From Thermoproteota archaeon (GTDB taxonomy: Archaea > Korarchaeota > Korarchaeia > Korarchaeales > Korarchaeaceae), in the NCBI GenBank assembly GCA_027491915.1, contig JAOZGC010000002.1, positions 505,344 through 569,343 of the forward strand: a stretch of 64,000 bases of DNA, given 5' to 3'. Position numbers and translations under genes: made by a program. Below, piece by piece: positions 1-7,552 of the stretch. How positions within the stretch are numbered: position 1 is the first letter of the stretch; each line of letters opens with the position of its first letter. Below the pieces are notes generated by a model. That model was not told the origin of the DNA, did not search any database, and was given only the letters and a program-made list of their open reading frames with translations.

Positions 1-193
1 CGGTGCCCATGGATCTGGGGCCGGGCGCCTCTCCCGCGATGGCCCACAGGAGGGGGATCGCCAGGGCGAACCTGGCCGCCAGGAAGGGGAGGGGATCCGA
101 GCTCGCGAGGGCCGCCTTCATGGCCGGGAAGGTCCCGCCCCAGGCGGCGGCCACGGCCAGTATGGCCAGCGTCCCCTTGGCCGACTCGTCCAC
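1..193 (-). CDS. EamA/DMT-family permease, N-terminal fragment
   Basis: Partial gene running off the left edge; 64 codons are visible. The reading begins VDESAKGTLAILAV and continues with AAAWGGTFPAMKAAL and a second hydrophobic helix (FLAARFALAIPLLW), the typical first two membrane segments of drug/metabolite transporters of the EamA type. I chose the GTG at 193 because a TATA-like element (GTTATATC, minus strand, 215-222) lies about 25 nt upstream, the spacing of a leaderless archaeal transcript. Substrate cannot be inferred. It is divergent from the VapBC pair. Confidence 0.75.
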   Translation of the reverse strand, partial: MDESAKGTLAILAVAAAWGGTFPAMKAALASSDPLPFLAARFALAIPLLWAIAGEAPGPRSMGT

Positions 194-214
194 CCGACCG
201 CCGCCGGGCGCACC

Positions 215-260
215 GATATAACTCCCCCGTCAAACAAAATTACTAGAACTGTTTAAATAT
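215..260. promoter_or_regulatory. Divergent promoters of the DMT permease and vapBC
   Basis: AT-rich island in GC-rich DNA. The minus-strand TATA box GTTATATC (215-222) serves the permease at 193; the plus-strand box tttaaatat (252-260) is about 29 nt before the ATG at 285. Both genes would be leaderless or nearly so. Confidence 0.6.
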
Positions 261-284
261 TAGTAACCATAATTACATAGTAGA

Positions 285-524
285 ATGATCGGGGGGAGGA
301 TCGTCAAGGTCACCAGGAACTACCAGGTCACCATACCGAAGGCCGTCAGGGAGTCCGCGGGCATCGGTGAGGGGGACTACCTGGAGGTCTCCCTCGACGG
401 GGAAGGCCGCATAGTGATGCGCAAGGTGAGGAGGGATAGGAAGAAACTCAGGCTCGGGAGGAAGCTGACCCCGGAGGAGATAGAGAAGATCGTCAGGATC
501 GGGCTGGGGGCGAGCCTGGATTGA
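285..524 (+). CDS. vapB: AbrB/SpoVT-type antitoxin (VapB)
   Basis: 79-residue protein with an N-terminal swapped-hairpin AbrB domain (residues 5-48): VTRNYQVTIPKAVRESAGI, then GDYLEVSLDGEGRIVMRKV. The basic C-terminal tail (RRDRKKLRLGRK, then a helix ending IEKIVRIGL) is the part that in VapB antitoxins binds the PIN toxin. The stop codon overlaps the TTG of the downstream PIN gene by 4 nt, so the pair is translationally coupled. Family knowledge: such antitoxins bind DNA at their own promoter and neutralise the toxin. No operator repeat is obvious between 261 and 284. Confidence 0.9.
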   Translation: MIGGRIVKVTRNYQVTIPKAVRESAGIGEGDYLEVSLDGEGRIVMRKVRRDRKKLRLGRKLTPEEIEKIVRIGLGASLD

Positions 525-943
525 GGGCCGTGATCGACACCAACGTGCTGGTGTACGACACCTTCGAGGACTCCCTCCACCACGAGGGCGCCAGGCGTCT
601 CCTGGACTCGCTGGACCTCTGGGTGATCCCCCTCATAGTCATGTACGAGTACGTCTGGTTCATGCGGGGGGCCGGAGTCGACCCCCGGGACGTCGCGGGG
701 AAGATAGAGGAGTACGCGTCCCCCGAGAGGGCGAGGGTCAGATCGGCGGGTCTGGAGGGGATCAGGTGGGCCCTGTCCGCCGTCTTGGGGGAGGGACTCT
801 CCCTGTCGCGGTTCAACGACAAGGTGGTCCTACGGGTCGCGATCTCCGAGGGAACCCCCCTCGCCTCCTACGACTCGGCCCTCCGGAGGCAGGCCGCGGC
901 GGAGGGGATCCAGGTCCTCCCCCGGACGATCACGGGAACCTGA
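521..943 (+). CDS. vapC: PIN-domain RNase toxin (VapC)
   Basis: 140-residue PIN-domain protein. Acidic metal-binding residues are visible in order: VIDTNVL (D6), an E in MYEYVW near residue 45, FNDKV near 99 and ASYDSAL near 118, the usual Mg-dependent nuclease constellation. Start is TTG at 521 inside the VapB stop (TTGA overlap); an in-frame GTG at 530 would also leave the first Asp intact. Family role: endoribonuclease toxin, often against tRNA, held off by VapB. Its 3' end overlaps the convergent decarboxylase gene by 14 bp. Confidence 0.9.
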   Translation: MRAVIDTNVLVYDTFEDSLHHEGARRLLDSLDLWVIPLIVMYEYVWFMRGAGVDPRDVAGKIEEYASPERARVRSAGLEGIRWALSAVLGEGLSLSRFNDKVVLRVAISEGTPLASYDSALRRQAAAEGIQVLPRTITGT

Positions 944-2396
944 GGACTTCCAGCTCTCGGAGCCCCGGGTCCCTGCATATGAGGACTCCGCCGCTATCCC
1001 TGACGGCCCTGAGGTACTCCACGTGTTCCCTGCCCACCCTGTGCCCCCTCATGAGTATGGGTATGCCCGGCGGGTACGGGACCACGTTCTCTGCCGATAT
1101 CATACCCACGGCGGCGTCCAGTGGGACCCTCTGGGTAACCATCCTCTTGGGCATCCTCCTGAGGAGGTACGGCTCCATCCTCGGCGGGTCGACGCCTATG
1201 GGGGGGACCAGGAGCCTCTTCTCCCCCTCGAGCTCCCTCCCCGAAAGCAGGGAGGCCACCGCCCGGGCCGTCCTCTCCGGGGCGTCTCCCGGCAGCTGGA
1301 ACGTGGCCACGAACAGGAGGGAGTTGTAGTTCGCGGTGTCCGGGACCACCCTCATCCTCTCCTGGAGCTCCAGGTCGAGCCTGAACCCGGTGACGCCGAA
1401 GCCCGTCAGGGCCACCTGGACCTTGGTCAGGTCCACGCCCCCCACCCTGTCCCCCCACCTCTCCAGAGCCTCCCCCGGGTCCAGCACGCCGAGCCCCGGG
1501 ACCTCTTCCCCCAGTCGCGACCTCAGATCCCCAGCCAGGGAGATCACCCTCTCCACCTCTTCCCTCCCCCTCTCCTCCAGCCTGGCCCTGGCGGCGTCCA
1601 GGGAGGCCAGGAGGTGGTAGGAGGGGCTGGTCGTGGTGTAGCCGGAGTAGGCCTCCCACATGACCTCCGGGTCTATCCTCCCGTCCCTCCAGTGTATCAT
1701 CCCGGTCTGCTGGAGGGATCCCCCCTGCTTGTGGGTGCTCTGGATGCTGACGTCCGCTCCAACCTCCATGGCCGTCTCCGGCAGCCGGTCGCTGAACATG
1801 AAGTGGGCCCCCCAGGCCTCGTCCACTATCACCGGGATCTCGTCGTCGAACTCCCTGATCGCCCTCACGGTCTCCCTCAGCCTCCCGGACAGTCCCCCGT
1901 AGGTTGGATTCGACAGGAGGACGGCGTTGGCCTCCGGATACCTCCTGAGGGTCTCGACCACCTCGTCCGGGGTCGGGGGGATGAAGAGCTCGTACTCCGG
2001 GTCGTACCCGACCGGGATGAACCTGTACCTTATCCCGAAGTCCTCGCACGCGTTGAGGACGCTTATGTGAGCGTTCCGGGCTACCACGACCAGGGGGGTC
2101 CCGTAGGTGAGGCTCAGGTATCTCATTACGACGTACACGCTTCCCGTAGATCCGTGGACGCTGAACAGGGTGTGATCGGCGCCGTAGAGCCTGGCAGCCC
2201 TCTCGTGGGCCTCCCTGAATATCCCCGAGTTCTCGGCCAGGGTGCCCCGGATGGACAGGCTGGCGCTGACGTCCGACCCGTAGACGTCCTCCACCCTGGG
2301 GGCCCCTGGGAGGACGGAGGGGGTGCACCACCTCAAGTACTCCCCCACCTCCCCGTTGAGGAACTCCACGATGGGCGCCCTGCTCCCCCCGGCCAC
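930..2396 (-). CDS. Orn/Lys/Arg decarboxylase-family PLP enzyme
   Basis: 488-residue fold-type I PLP enzyme of the group III decarboxylase family (arginine/lysine/ornithine). Motifs: FSVHGSTGSVYVV (79-90) for phosphate binding, IVDEAWGAHF (190-199) with Asp192 for the pyridine nitrogen, and SIQSTHKQGGSL with Lys223 as the Schiff-base lysine. A C-terminal domain contains the conserved run AVGMISAENVVPYPPGIPI. Many Thermoproteota make agmatine with a pyruvoyl enzyme, so a PLP member is worth noting, but the true substrate cannot be read from sequence. GTG start at 2396, about 27 nt from CTTTTTAACG on the minus strand (2419-2428). Confidence 0.88.
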   Translation of the reverse strand: MAGGSRAPIVEFLNGEVGEYLRWCTPSVLPGAPRVEDVYGSDVSASLSIRGTLAENSGIFREAHERAARLYGADHTLFSVHGSTGSVYVVMRYLSLTYGTPLVVVARNAHISVLNACEDFGIRYRFIPVGYDPEYELFIPPTPDEVVETLRRYPEANAVLLSNPTYGGLSGRLRETVRAIREFDDEIPVIVDEAWGAHFMFSDRLPETAMEVGADVSIQSTHKQGGSLQQTGMIHWRDGRIDPEVMWEAYSGYTTTSPSYHLLASLDAARARLEERGREEVERVISLAGDLRSRLGEEVPGLGVLDPGEALERWGDRVGGVDLTKVQVALTGFGVTGFRLDLELQERMRVVPDTANYNSLLFVATFQLPGDAPERTARAVASLLSGRELEGEKRLLVPPIGVDPPRMEPYLLRRMPKRMVTQRVPLDAAVGMISAENVVPYPPGIPILMRGHRVGREHVEYLRAVRDSGGVLICRDPGLRELEVLRFP

Positions 2397-2418
2397 GGGT
2401 CGGGGGGCGGCTGCGGGA

Positions 2419-2428
2419 CGTTAAAAAG
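2419..2428. promoter_or_regulatory. Shared TATA element, decarboxylase / membrane protein
   Basis: The sequence cgttaaaaag lies between the GTG of the decarboxylase (27 nt away on the minus strand) and the start of the plus-strand membrane protein. It is the only AT-rich element in the gap and probably works in both directions. Confidence 0.5.
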
Positions 2429-2439
2429 CGATCCCCGGA

Positions 2440-3012
2440 ATGGGACCCGGTGACCGCCGCTTGTCCGTCCCCCCCGAGGTCGCGGCGGCCCTCCTCTCGC
2501 TGGCCGGGGCCGCGACGAAGGCGGCAGATCAGGTTGAGGACGAGGGACTCTGGTTCCCGTGGGCCGGGCCTCCGCTGGGCCTGCTCTTCGGGATACTGAT
2601 GGGCCTGTCCGCCTGGGCCGGGGGGGACTTCTCCGCCCTGGTGACCGCCGTGGCCGTGGCCGTGACCCTGGCCGGCAAGGTGGACGCCCCATCCCACAGG
2701 GTCGGCCTGGCGGCCCTGATGACGCTGGTCCCCCTGGCCCCCGGGGAACCGGACGTCCCATCGCTGGCCGTCCTCTCCGCGGCCGCCTACCTGGACGAGC
2801 CGCTGAGCGACGCGGCCGACAGGGGTGAGGCGCCGGCCGCCGCGGCGGCCCTGATGAGGGCCAGGCCCGTCCTCAAGGCGGCCCTGGCCCTACTCCTGAT
2901 CGCCGGGGCCGTCTCCCCCTGGGCCGCCCTCGGGGGGTGGGGATTCGACGCCTGCTACCTCGCCGCCGGCAGGCTCCTGGGTCGCGACCGACCCGGCCGC
3001 GCCAGGGGTTGA
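2440..3012 (+). CDS. Hypothetical membrane protein
   Basis: 190-residue reading with no family that I recognise. It has about four to five hydrophobic segments (for example AAALLSLAGAATKA, GPPLGLLFGILMGL, LVTAVAVAVTLAG, VLKAALALLLIAGAV) separated by short acidic loops (DEPLSDAADRGE). ATG at 2440 is only about 16 nt from the centre of the TATA element, so the in-frame TTG at 2461 is an alternative start. The last 123 bp overlap, antisense, the 3' end of the DIPP synthase gene. The hydrophobic pattern persists through the overlap, which supports this frame being real. Confidence 0.55.
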   Translation: MGPGDRRLSVPPEVAAALLSLAGAATKAADQVEDEGLWFPWAGPPLGLLFGILMGLSAWAGGDFSALVTAVAVAVTLAGKVDAPSHRVGLAALMTLVPLAPGEPDVPSLAVLSAAAYLDEPLSDAADRGEAPAAAAALMRARPVLKAALALLLIAGAVSPWAALGGWGFDACYLAAGRLLGRDRPGRARG

Positions 3013-4965
3013 CCCCCCTCCCCGGCGCTCGACCCTCCTGGCGGCCCTCCTCAGCCTCTCGGCCAACGCCCCCACGGCCCTGTCGTATATCCCCCTGAAG
3101 CTCCTGTAGAAGACCTTGGCCAGGTCGTAGGTTATCAGGAAGAAGACCGCGATCAGGGTCAGGGCCGATGCCCTGGCGGCCGCCCCCCCGACCACCGGGA
3201 CGGCCTGCAGCCCCGCGGGCAGGAACCAGATGAGGACCGCCGTGAAGGTCAGGTAGATCAGGTCCGTCAGGGCCTCTCTCACCGCCGACCTGGTCACCGC
3301 CCCGAGCCTCCTGGCCAGCCACCCCGAGGACAGGTCCACGAAGAACTTCCCGGCCATGAGCAGCCTGTACCCGAAGTAGACCACCGCCACGGTCCTGAGG
3401 ATGGCGATCAATTCGTCGGCCCCGACGGAGATCCCACCCAGCTCCAGGGGCGGCAGCCCCGCGACCGCCCCGGAGGCGGCCGTCAGCACCGTGAGGGAGA
3501 TCAGGAGCCAGAGCCCGCTGGCCAGCAGGGAGGAGAGGTTCTCCTCCACCTCTCCCCCGATCCTCCTCGTCGGCCGACGTTCGACCTCCGGGAGGGGAGG
3601 CCTCCAGGGCTCTATCCCGGCCCTCGGCGCCCTCTTACCGGGAACATCGGCCCTCCTGGAGGCCGCCAACATGACGGCTGAGGCGGCCGCCGGCACCACC
3701 GCCATGTACAGGAGGAACCCCAGCGGCCTGCCGACCGCCAGGAACAGGGCGGCGGCCAGGAGCCTCACGTCCCTCCCGGCAGGGCTCCACCTCCTGAATC
3801 GGATCACCCAGCTGTTGGACGCCCACCCCAGCAGGTGGGACGAGTAGCTGTAGACGAAGACCCCCCCGGCGGCGGCGGAGACGAGGGCGACCCCGGGGGC
3901 GCCCGAGACCCCGGCCGCGATCCCGGCGGCCGCCACCACGGCCAGGTCCGCGACCCTGTCCATCAGCGCGTCCAGGGCGCCGCCGAACCTGCTGGCCGAC
4001 CCGCACAGCCTGGCCACCTCCCCGTCCACCCCGTCCACTATAGACGACAGCTGCACGGCCGCCGCGGCGGCCAGGAGGCGTCCCGCGGCGGCGGCCGCGG
4101 CGCCGGCCAGGCCCAGGGCGAGCGAGGCCAGGGACACCAGGTTCGGCGAGGGGCACCTCCCCCTGAGGTACAGCCCCACCGACAGCGCGGTCGAGACGGG
4201 CCTGTTCAGGTACCTGGACACCGGACCGTCCCCGGGCTTGATCAGGGACCTCCTCAGCAGCTTGGGCAGCATCCTCCTGGCCTCCTCGAGATCCTCCGGG
4301 GTGTCCACGTCCAGCCAGAGGAGGCCGGTGACGTCGACGTGGTCGACCTGGGAGTCCTCGACGGCCCTCCTGAGGGCGTCGGCCACCGTGGCCCCGGGCC
4401 CCCTCTCCCGGAGCACCTCTTCCACTATCTCCGTCGCCCTGGAGGAACAGTAGAAGAGCCCGGTGTCTATGCCGTAGATCGCCGGGGCCCTCTTCCCCAC
4501 CCAGTCTACCCGCCCCTCCCGGAGGACCACCTTGAGCCCCTCCTCCACCCTGTCCCACCTGGGGTTGGCGTCCAGGCACAGGGTGAAGGCGGAGTCTCCC
4601 CTCATCTCCAGGAGCCTCCTGAGCATCTCCGGCTCGAAGACGTGATCCGACATCACCAGGACGAAATCCCCCTCCCCAGCGGCCTCTATCCCGACCTTCA
4701 GGGAGTAGAGGTTTCCGAAGCCGCCCTCCGCCTCCACCGGGACGACCTCTATCCCGCCGCCGTACCTCTCCTCGAACAGGCGGGAGAACTCCCTCCGGGT
4801 GACCACCACTATCCTATCGAACCCGGCCTCCCTCAGCCACCTCAGGGTCAGATCCATTATGGCGAGCCCGGGGGCCAGCTCGAACAGGCACTTCGGCTTA
4901 TCCCTCGAGTGATTCCCCATCCTGGTCGCCGATCCGGCCGCTAGGATCACAGCTGTGGTCGTCAT
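2890..4965 (-). CDS. Bifunctional inositol-1-P cytidylyltransferase / DIPP synthase with extra membrane tail
   Basis: 691 residues in three parts. Residues 1-235: a nucleotidyltransferase with VILAAGSATRMG, DKPKCL and VMSDHVF, matching CTP:inositol-1-phosphate cytidylyltransferase. Residues 245-435: a membrane CDP-alcohol phosphotransferase with the full signature D314-G315-x2-A318-R319-x8-G328-x3-D332-x3-D336. This fusion is known from Archaeoglobus-type hyperthermophiles, where it makes the phosphorylated precursor of di-myo-inositol phosphate. Residues about 462-691 are extra: four or so hydrophobic helices, a basic helix (ERLRRAARRVERR) and a Gly/Pro/Glu tail, resembling the protein at 17922-18503. 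ATG at 4965 follows GGGAGG by 11 nt; a minus-strand TATA (CTTTTTATTGG, about 5018-5028) is upstream. Confidence 0.85.
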   Translation of the reverse strand: MTTTAVILAAGSATRMGNHSRDKPKCLFELAPGLAIMDLTLRWLREAGFDRIVVVTRREFSRLFEERYGGGIEVVPVEAEGGFGNLYSLKVGIEAAGEGDFVLVMSDHVFEPEMLRRLLEMRGDSAFTLCLDANPRWDRVEEGLKVVLREGRVDWVGKRAPAIYGIDTGLFYCSSRATEIVEEVLRERGPGATVADALRRAVEDSQVDHVDVTGLLWLDVDTPEDLEEARRMLPKLLRRSLIKPGDGPVSRYLNRPVSTALSVGLYLRGRCPSPNLVSLASLALGLAGAAAAAAGRLLAAAAAVQLSSIVDGVDGEVARLCGSASRFGGALDALMDRVADLAVVAAAGIAAGVSGAPGVALVSAAAGGVFVYSYSSHLLGWASNSWVIRFRRWSPAGRDVRLLAAALFLAVGRPLGFLLYMAVVPAAASAVMLAASRRADVPGKRAPRAGIEPWRPPLPEVERRPTRRIGGEVEENLSSLLASGLWLLISLTVLTAASGAVAGLPPLELGGISVGADELIAILRTVAVVYFGYRLLMAGKFFVDLSSGWLARRLGAVTRSAVREALTDLIYLTFTAVLIWFLPAGLQAVPVVGGAAARASALTLIAVFFLITYDLAKVFYRSFRGIYDRAVGALAERLRRAARRVERRGGGSTPGAAGSVATQEPAGGEVAGVESPPPEGGPGGDGPGDQE

Positions 4966-5516
4966 CGATCCCAAACCTCCCGGCGGAGAGGAGGAGACGC
5001 GCCTCCCCCCAGGCGGACCAATAAAAAGGGGGACCCGGCCGGGTCCCAGCCCCGGCGCGTCTCGGCCGGTCCGGTCCGATCCGGTTGGGTCGCGGCGCGT
5101 CCGCCGGGTCGGGGTGTCCCCGCCCCAGGTAGGGATCTCCCGGGGTCCCCCTCGGGTCGGTCCGGATTGCGGGAGCCGACGACCCCGGACCCCTGACCAC
5201 CCCGCGGCCAGCACCGAGTCGCCCCCCGCCAGGACGGCGGATCCCCTTGGCCCGGTCAGCCGGGCCCGGCCTGGAGCCTCGGCCCCCCGGGGGCCTGGGA
5301 ACCAGAGGCCCCACCCCACCCCACCCCACCCCACCCCAGATCTCCTGTCAGATTTCCCTCCGATGGGAGCATCCCCAGAAGCGTGACGGGCACCAGCGGC
5401 GGATTCGAATTCTCGGGCACTCCCCGAGCAGATCCGTCCGAAGGTCGCTCGCAATCTGTCCCAGACTCCCGGCGGTTTCCCCCGGCCGCCCCCGGGCCCT
5501 CCTCTCCCGCCGCAAC
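4966..5516. other. 551-bp gap without a convincing gene
   Basis: Open frames cross this stretch only because stops are rare at this GC content; their translations are Pro/Arg/Gly-rich with no domain. Contents that I can support: the minus-strand TATA of the DIPP synthase near 5018-5028 and a perfect six-copy CCCCA repeat at 5309-5338. The segment 5340-5516 is less GC-biased, but I found no tRNA fold or conserved RNA motif in it. Confidence 0.6.
5309..5338 (-). repeat. Six tandem copies of TGGGG (CCCCA on the plus strand)
   Basis: Six exact 5-nt units with no interruption. On the minus strand six runs of four G separated by single T are capable of forming a stacked G-quadruplex. It lies about 280 bp upstream of the DIPP synthase promoter, on that gene's sense strand, and just downstream of the phosphatase stop codon. 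Confidence 0.85.
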
Positions 5517-5999
5517 CTACAACCTGAGACGTCTGCCGGAAGACTCCAAGAATCGCCCAAACCACCTGACGGCCTCCTCCTGAGCCGAGTTCTCCAGGGA
5601 GCACGGCCTCAGGGACCTCACCCTGTATATCGCCTCGTCCGGCGGGATCCCCCTCCGAACCAGGTACGCGGCCAGCGCAGTCCCGGTCCTGCCGCAGCCC
5701 ATCAGACAGTGCACCACCACCCTCTCCCCCGAGGAGGCGTGTCCCTCGAGTATACCGGTTATTAGGTCGAGCTGTCTCACGGTGGGGGCCGAGAAGTCCT
5801 CCACCGGGACGACGTGGTGCTCCAGCCCGACCTCCCGGATGGTCTCGGCGACGTCGGGCGGGAGGTTGGGATCCAGGGATACCACCGCCCTCACGCCGAC
5901 GCCGAGCAGCCACACCACCTCCTCGGGAGAGGACGGCATGGCCGACCCCGCGACGAACTCGTCCAGCCAGGAGAAGTTCCTGGGCCTCCGGGCGCGCAC
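5517..5999 (-). CDS. Dual-specificity/tyrosine-type protein phosphatase
   Basis: 160-residue cysteine phosphatase. The catalytic P-loop is VVHCLMGCGRTGT (HCx5R), with an upstream VEDFSAPT loop that is a good candidate for the general-acid Asp, as in the KAP/PTP-like family. Length fits minimal archaeal DSPs. GTG at 5999 is preferred over upstream in-frame codons because a minus-strand TATA (GATTAAGG, about 6022-6029) is 25 nt away and because residues before it are low-complexity Arg. Such enzymes act on phospho-Tyr/Ser or nucleotide/inositol phosphates. It is an open question whether its position beside the inositol-phosphate enzyme is meaningful. Confidence 0.85.
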   Translation of the reverse strand: MRARRPRNFSWLDEFVAGSAMPSSPEEVVWLLGVGVRAVVSLDPNLPPDVAETIREVGLEHHVVPVEDFSAPTVRQLDLITGILEGHASSGERVVVHCLMGCGRTGTALAAYLVRRGIPPDEAIYRVRSLRPCSLENSAQEEAVRWFGRFLESSGRRLRL

Positions 6000-6170
6000 G
6001 CCGCGGCGGGTCGGTCGCGCCCTTAATCGCTTCCGATCCACGGTAGATCCCTCCCGATCTGGCCTCTCTGCATGACCTCGGAGGTCGCCGGGCACCCTCC
6101 TACCTCAGGGAACCGGAGGTCTAGGTCTCCAGGACGGTCGACAGCCCCCCGATCGTCTGGGGGCGGCGGA

Positions 6171-6602
6171 TCACAGGCCCAGCACCGACACCCTGACCGT
6201 CCTGGTCCTGGGCCCGTCCAGCTCCAGGAGAAGCACCCTCTGCCACGTCCCCAAGTCGAGTCTCCCCTCCCTCACTGGGATCGACCTGGAGTTCCCCACC
6301 ATCGAGCTGATTATGTGGGCGTGGGCGTTCTGCTCCCCCGGCATCCCGGCGTACTTCTCGTTGTGTCTGTACCTCCCGCCAACCGGGACGAGCCCGGTCA
6401 GGGACTTCAGGATGTCCTCCCACAGATCTGGATCACCCTCGTTCACTACGACCGCGCAGGTGGTGTGGGGAACGGAGACCACGGCGATCCCATCCTGGAC
6501 GCCGGAGGCTGAGACCGCCTCCCCGACCTCGGGCGTGACGTCGATCACCTGCAGCCTCTCGGACGTCCTGACCGCGAACTCGGAGGTGGGCACCTCGGTC
6601 AC
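6171..6602 (-). CDS. YjbQ/UPF0047 family protein
   Basis: 143-residue single-domain protein of the secondary-thiamine-phosphate-synthase/YjbQ family. Family landmarks are visible: PHTTCAVVVNEGDPD (45-59), RHNEKYAG and NAHAHIISSMVG near the middle, then LGTWQRVLLLELDGPR near the end; the clustered His residues form the metal/ligand site in solved members. Members weakly complement thiamine-phosphate synthase mutants, but the true function is unsettled. GTG at 6602 is about 27 nt from a minus-strand TATA (CATTAAATCG, about 6624-6633), so leaderless. Confidence 0.92.
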   Translation of the reverse strand: MTEVPTSEFAVRTSERLQVIDVTPEVGEAVSASGVQDGIAVVSVPHTTCAVVVNEGDPDLWEDILKSLTGLVPVGGRYRHNEKYAGMPGEQNAHAHIISSMVGNSRSIPVREGRLDLGTWQRVLLLELDGPRTRTVRVSVLGL

Positions 6603-6746
6603 CCCCCCAAGCGGACCCCGACCCGATTTAATGGGCCCCCTCCCGCGCCGCGCGCACCGTCAGCCTCCAGCTGGAGGGCACCCTCCCCGGGCAGAATTCA
6701 TCCCTGGGATTCTGCGCGTCGATTCCGCCTCTCGACCGACGCCGGT

Positions 6747-7466
6747 TCAGCCAGACGCGACGACGGCCACCCTGACCAGGCCGGCCGCCTCGGCGGGGAC
6801 CTCCCTCCTCTCCCCCCCGACCTCCACCCTCAGGAAGCCGTCCCCCACCTCGACCACCCTGATCACCCACCCCGGCGCCACCAGGTCCAGCAGGCTCGGG
6901 TCCCCGACCTCGACCACCACGGCCCTGTCCCCCTCGCCCAGGCGGTTCATGGGAACGATCTCCAGCCCCGCCAACTTCTCCTCGGGGGGCTTCCCGCAGA
7001 ACCACGGCAGCCTCCCCTCCTCGGAGAAGCGCCTGAACCCCAGGAGCCAGAGGGGCTCCACCTCGGAGCAGGCCTCGAAGAACTCCAGGAACCTGATGAA
7101 CCTGTTCAGGGTGTCCTCGTCCAGGTAGTGCTCCATGGAGCAGGCCTCCCGGGCGGCCTCCTCCTCCTCCACCCCGAGGAACTCCGACAGGAATCTCTTG
7201 AGCACCACGTGCCTCCTGTAGACGTCCCTGGCGATCCTCCTCCCCTCGGGGGTCAGCTCTATCCACCCGTACCTCTCGTAGCTCACGAGCCCCCTCTGGC
7301 TCAGGGATCTCAGCATCTGAACCGCCGAGGGCATCCTGACCCCCAGCAGCCTCGAGACGTCCCTCAGCCTGGCGGGCCTCCCCCCTCCCTCCTCCTCTAT
7401 AATTAGGAGGGCCTCCAGGTAGTCCTCCTCCCTCGGGGTGAGACCCCCCTCGCCTCTTCGGCCCAT
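6747..7466 (-). CDS. DtxR/MntR-type metal-dependent repressor
   Basis: 239 residues. An N-terminal winged helix (EDYLEALLIIEEEGG, RLRDVSRLLGVRMPSAVQMLRSLSQRGLV, then a WIELTPEGRRIA wing) is followed by the dimerisation/metal-binding helices (HVVLKRFLSEFLGV, EACSMEHYLDEDTLNRFIRFLEF) and a C-terminal SH3/FeoA-like domain (residues about 165-239). Conserved Cys/Met, Glu and His residues of the metal sites are present in CSMEH. Family role: Fe- or Mn-activated repressor of metal uptake genes. ATG at 7466 overlaps a perfect palindrome that probably is its own operator; TATA is near 7490-7502. Confidence 0.9.
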   Translation of the reverse strand: MGRRGEGGLTPREEDYLEALLIIEEEGGGRPARLRDVSRLLGVRMPSAVQMLRSLSQRGLVSYERYGWIELTPEGRRIARDVYRRHVVLKRFLSEFLGVEEEEAAREACSMEHYLDEDTLNRFIRFLEFFEACSEVEPLWLLGFRRFSEEGRLPWFCGKPPEEKLAGLEIVPMNRLGEGDRAVVVEVGDPSLLDLVAPGWVIRVVEVGDGFLRVEVGGERREVPAEAAGLVRVAVVASG

Positions 7467-7480
7467 CTAAGAAACTTAGA
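7466..7480. promoter_or_regulatory. Perfect palindrome at the DtxR-like gene start
   Basis: tctaag-aaa-cttaga is a 15-bp perfect inverted repeat covering the first base of the start codon and the expected transcription start, downstream of the minus-strand TATA (AGGTTAAGTATG, 7490-7502). A repressor bound here would block initiation, so autoregulation by the DtxR-like protein is the simplest reading. The divergent gene at 7553 could also be affected. Confidence 0.65.
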
Positions 7481-7552
7481 CGGTCCTTCATACTTAACCT
7501 TATCCAGAGGGGCAACGGTAACGTAATTTAGAAGCCTCGAGGCGGCCGGCCG

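Noticed and set aside
3-221. 72-residue plus-strand reading at the left edge
   Set aside because: Antisense shadow of the DMT permease fragment, which has hydrophobic helices and a promoter.
5378-5420. tRNA T-loop-like ggattcgaattc
   Set aside because: Flanking bases do not pair as a T stem and no acceptor or anticodon arm can be built on either strand.
4965-5913. Upstream extension of the DIPP synthase frame to over 1000 residues
   Set aside because: Only stop-poor GC-rich sequence; Arg/Gly/Pro filler precedes the conserved VILAAG start, and the TATA at about 5023 lies inside it.
6313-7128. Long plus-strand reading opposite YjbQ and the DtxR-like gene
   Set aside because: Ser/Thr/Pro-rich antisense shadow; both minus-strand genes have clear motifs and promoters.
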